From Geoglobus sp. (GTDB taxonomy: Archaea > Halobacteriota > Archaeoglobi > Archaeoglobales > Archaeoglobaceae): a stretch of DNA of 6,073 nt. Positions 5,406 to 6,073 of the stretch are shown here, piece by piece (positions within the stretch are counted from its first letter, which is position 1; every line of letters starts with the position of its first letter). Where the stretch lies: contig JALUWC010000523.1 of assembly GCA_027019885.1 (NCBI GenBank), positions 1 to 6,073 on the forward strand, read 5' to 3'. The notes beneath the pieces were generated by a model. That model made no database searches and was not told where the DNA came from. It saw only the letters and a list, made by a program, of their open reading frames with translations. Position numbers and translations under genes: made by a program.

Positions 5406-6072
5406 TGGCAAAAGAATGGATACTGAACATGGCAACAAACAGATGGGGATTAAACAAGAAAAACAGCGTAGGACCCGTTTCCCGCTGGATTCGTGAATGT
5501 GCTCCTAAGACTGTGAAAGAGTGGGAAAATTATTACAATAAGAAACTTGGCGAATTCCTGAAATCCAAGGGGATAAACTTGTCTCCTCGTGAATATATAG
5601 AAGATCTCGGAAAAAACTGTATGTAAAAATCACTGAGGTTATTCAGGCAGAAATAGAGGATGTAAAAGAGGAGGACTGTGTTCAATATATCTACAATCTT
5701 GTGATAAACCGAACCTACGATGGGTATTTAACAGAAATAAAGACAATATATGGCAAACTGCAGCGTGACTTGAGTGTTGAAATCAAACCTGCACCAGACG
5801 AATGGGACAGATTGTACAACGTCGATTTTTACATTCAGGTTGGTGACAGATACATAGATCTTCAAATAAAGCCCATAACTTACGAACAAACTCCGGAAGT
5901 GTACAGATGGAAAGAATGGTTAAGTAAGACCCATGATAAGTTTGAAAAAGAGCATGGCGGGAGGGTGTTCACAGTGTTCTCAATCAAAAAAGACAATAGA
6001 AAGGAAATTTTTAATCCGGAGGTTTTAGAGGAGATCAGGAAAGAGATAAGAAGATTGAAAGAAAGAGAATAG
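5405..6072 (+). CDS. MjaI-family type II restriction endonuclease, interrupted by a -1 frameshift
   Basis: The first frame starts MAKEWILNMATNRWGLNKKNSVGPVSRWIREC and stops after 73 codons at TAA (5624-5626). The rest of the protein continues in the -1 frame without any stop from 5617 to TAG at 6070-6072, giving about 222 residues if joined at 5611-5617. The joined text LGK-K/N-LYVKITEVIQAEIEDV reads naturally, so this is one gene. The second part has a likely PD-(D/E)xK-type core: NVDFYI (D141) then LQIKP (Q154, K156), a D...QxK variant, plus an acidic-rich region DGYLTEIKTIY before it. By pattern I place it in the MjaI family (MjaI cuts CTAG); this rests on memory of the family, not a search. 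It is a cytosolic DNA-cutting enzyme paired with the upstream methyltransferase and overlaps it by one base. It could be expressed by frameshifting or be a broken gene. An internal GTG at 5701 is a less likely separate start, since it would omit the conserved N-terminus. Confidence 0.75.
5611..5617 (+). other. Candidate -1 ribosomal frameshift slippery heptamer A AAA AAC
   Basis: In the endonuclease reading frame the bases are GG-A AAA AAC, with AAA at 5612-5614 and AAC at 5615-5617. This is the X XXY YYZ pattern in the correct phase. A one-base backward slip puts the ribosome on CTG at 5617 and into the long open frame that ends at 6072. A missing A in the homopolymer would look the same. 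No strong hairpin is seen just downstream; only a weak CTGA/TCAG pairing (5633-5646) is visible. Confidence 0.5.
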
Positions 6073-6073
6073 G

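Noticed and set aside
5124..5438. Minus-strand open frame of 104 codons opposite the methyltransferase C-terminus
   Set aside because: It has no recognisable domain, and the opposite strand carries the better supported SNase-like domain and the start of the endonuclease.
5701..6072. Independent gene starting at GTG 5701
   Set aside because: The frame is open back to the A-run at 5611 and the upstream residues continue the endonuclease sequence, so this is the second half of one frameshifted gene.
1..6073. CRISPR arrays, tRNA or rRNA genes, insertion sequences, attachment sites
   Set aside because: No repeated spacer-like units, cloverleaf-like sequence, transposase motif or terminal inverted repeats were seen.

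Overview
The window looks like a chromosomal segment of a thermophilic euryarchaeon, probably of the Archaeoglobales. The assignment is an inference from protein resemblance and archaeal signals. GatD, the archaea-specific glutamyl-tRNA(Gln) amidotransferase subunit, is present. Start sites use archaeal GGTGA-type Shine-Dalgarno motifs or lie 24-30 nt behind TATA boxes as expected for leaderless mRNAs. There are also an archaeal IGHMBP2-like helicase N-terminus, an archaeal ArsR-like regulator and a UPF0248/DUF504 protein.

Layout: the first 480 bases hold, on the minus strand, the N-terminal 160 codons of an SF1B helicase that runs out of the window. A divergent intergenic region (481-698) carries candidate promoters for both directions and a small perfect palindrome. 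Everything after it is on the plus strand with almost no gaps: an ArsR-like winged-helix regulator (699-1214), an overlapping DUF504/UPF0248 gene (about 1201-1431), argH for argininosuccinate lyase with its own TATA box and leaderless start (1464-2930), gatD overlapping the end of argH (2899-4137), then a two-gene type II restriction-modification system (4161-6072).

The restriction-modification pair is the most interesting part. The methyltransferase is a beta-class enzyme of the N4-cytosine type (TSPPYW, then DPFIGSGT). It carries an extra C-terminal domain that reads as a staphylococcal-nuclease-like (SNase/Tudor-SN) fold with its catalytic residues lost. The following gene overlaps it by one base and resembles the MjaI family of restriction endonucleases (the MjaI target is CTAG). 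It is split by a -1 frameshift located exactly on an A AAA AAC heptamer, the canonical -1 slippery sequence. It could be programmed frameshifting, phase variation at a homopolymer, a recent inactivating indel or a sequencing error. The window contains only one CTAG (3889-3892), compatible with a CTAG-specific system but not proof of it.

The restriction-modification genes are visibly more AT-rich in places than argH/gatD, suggesting a horizontally acquired module placed directly behind a housekeeping operon and possibly co-transcribed with it.
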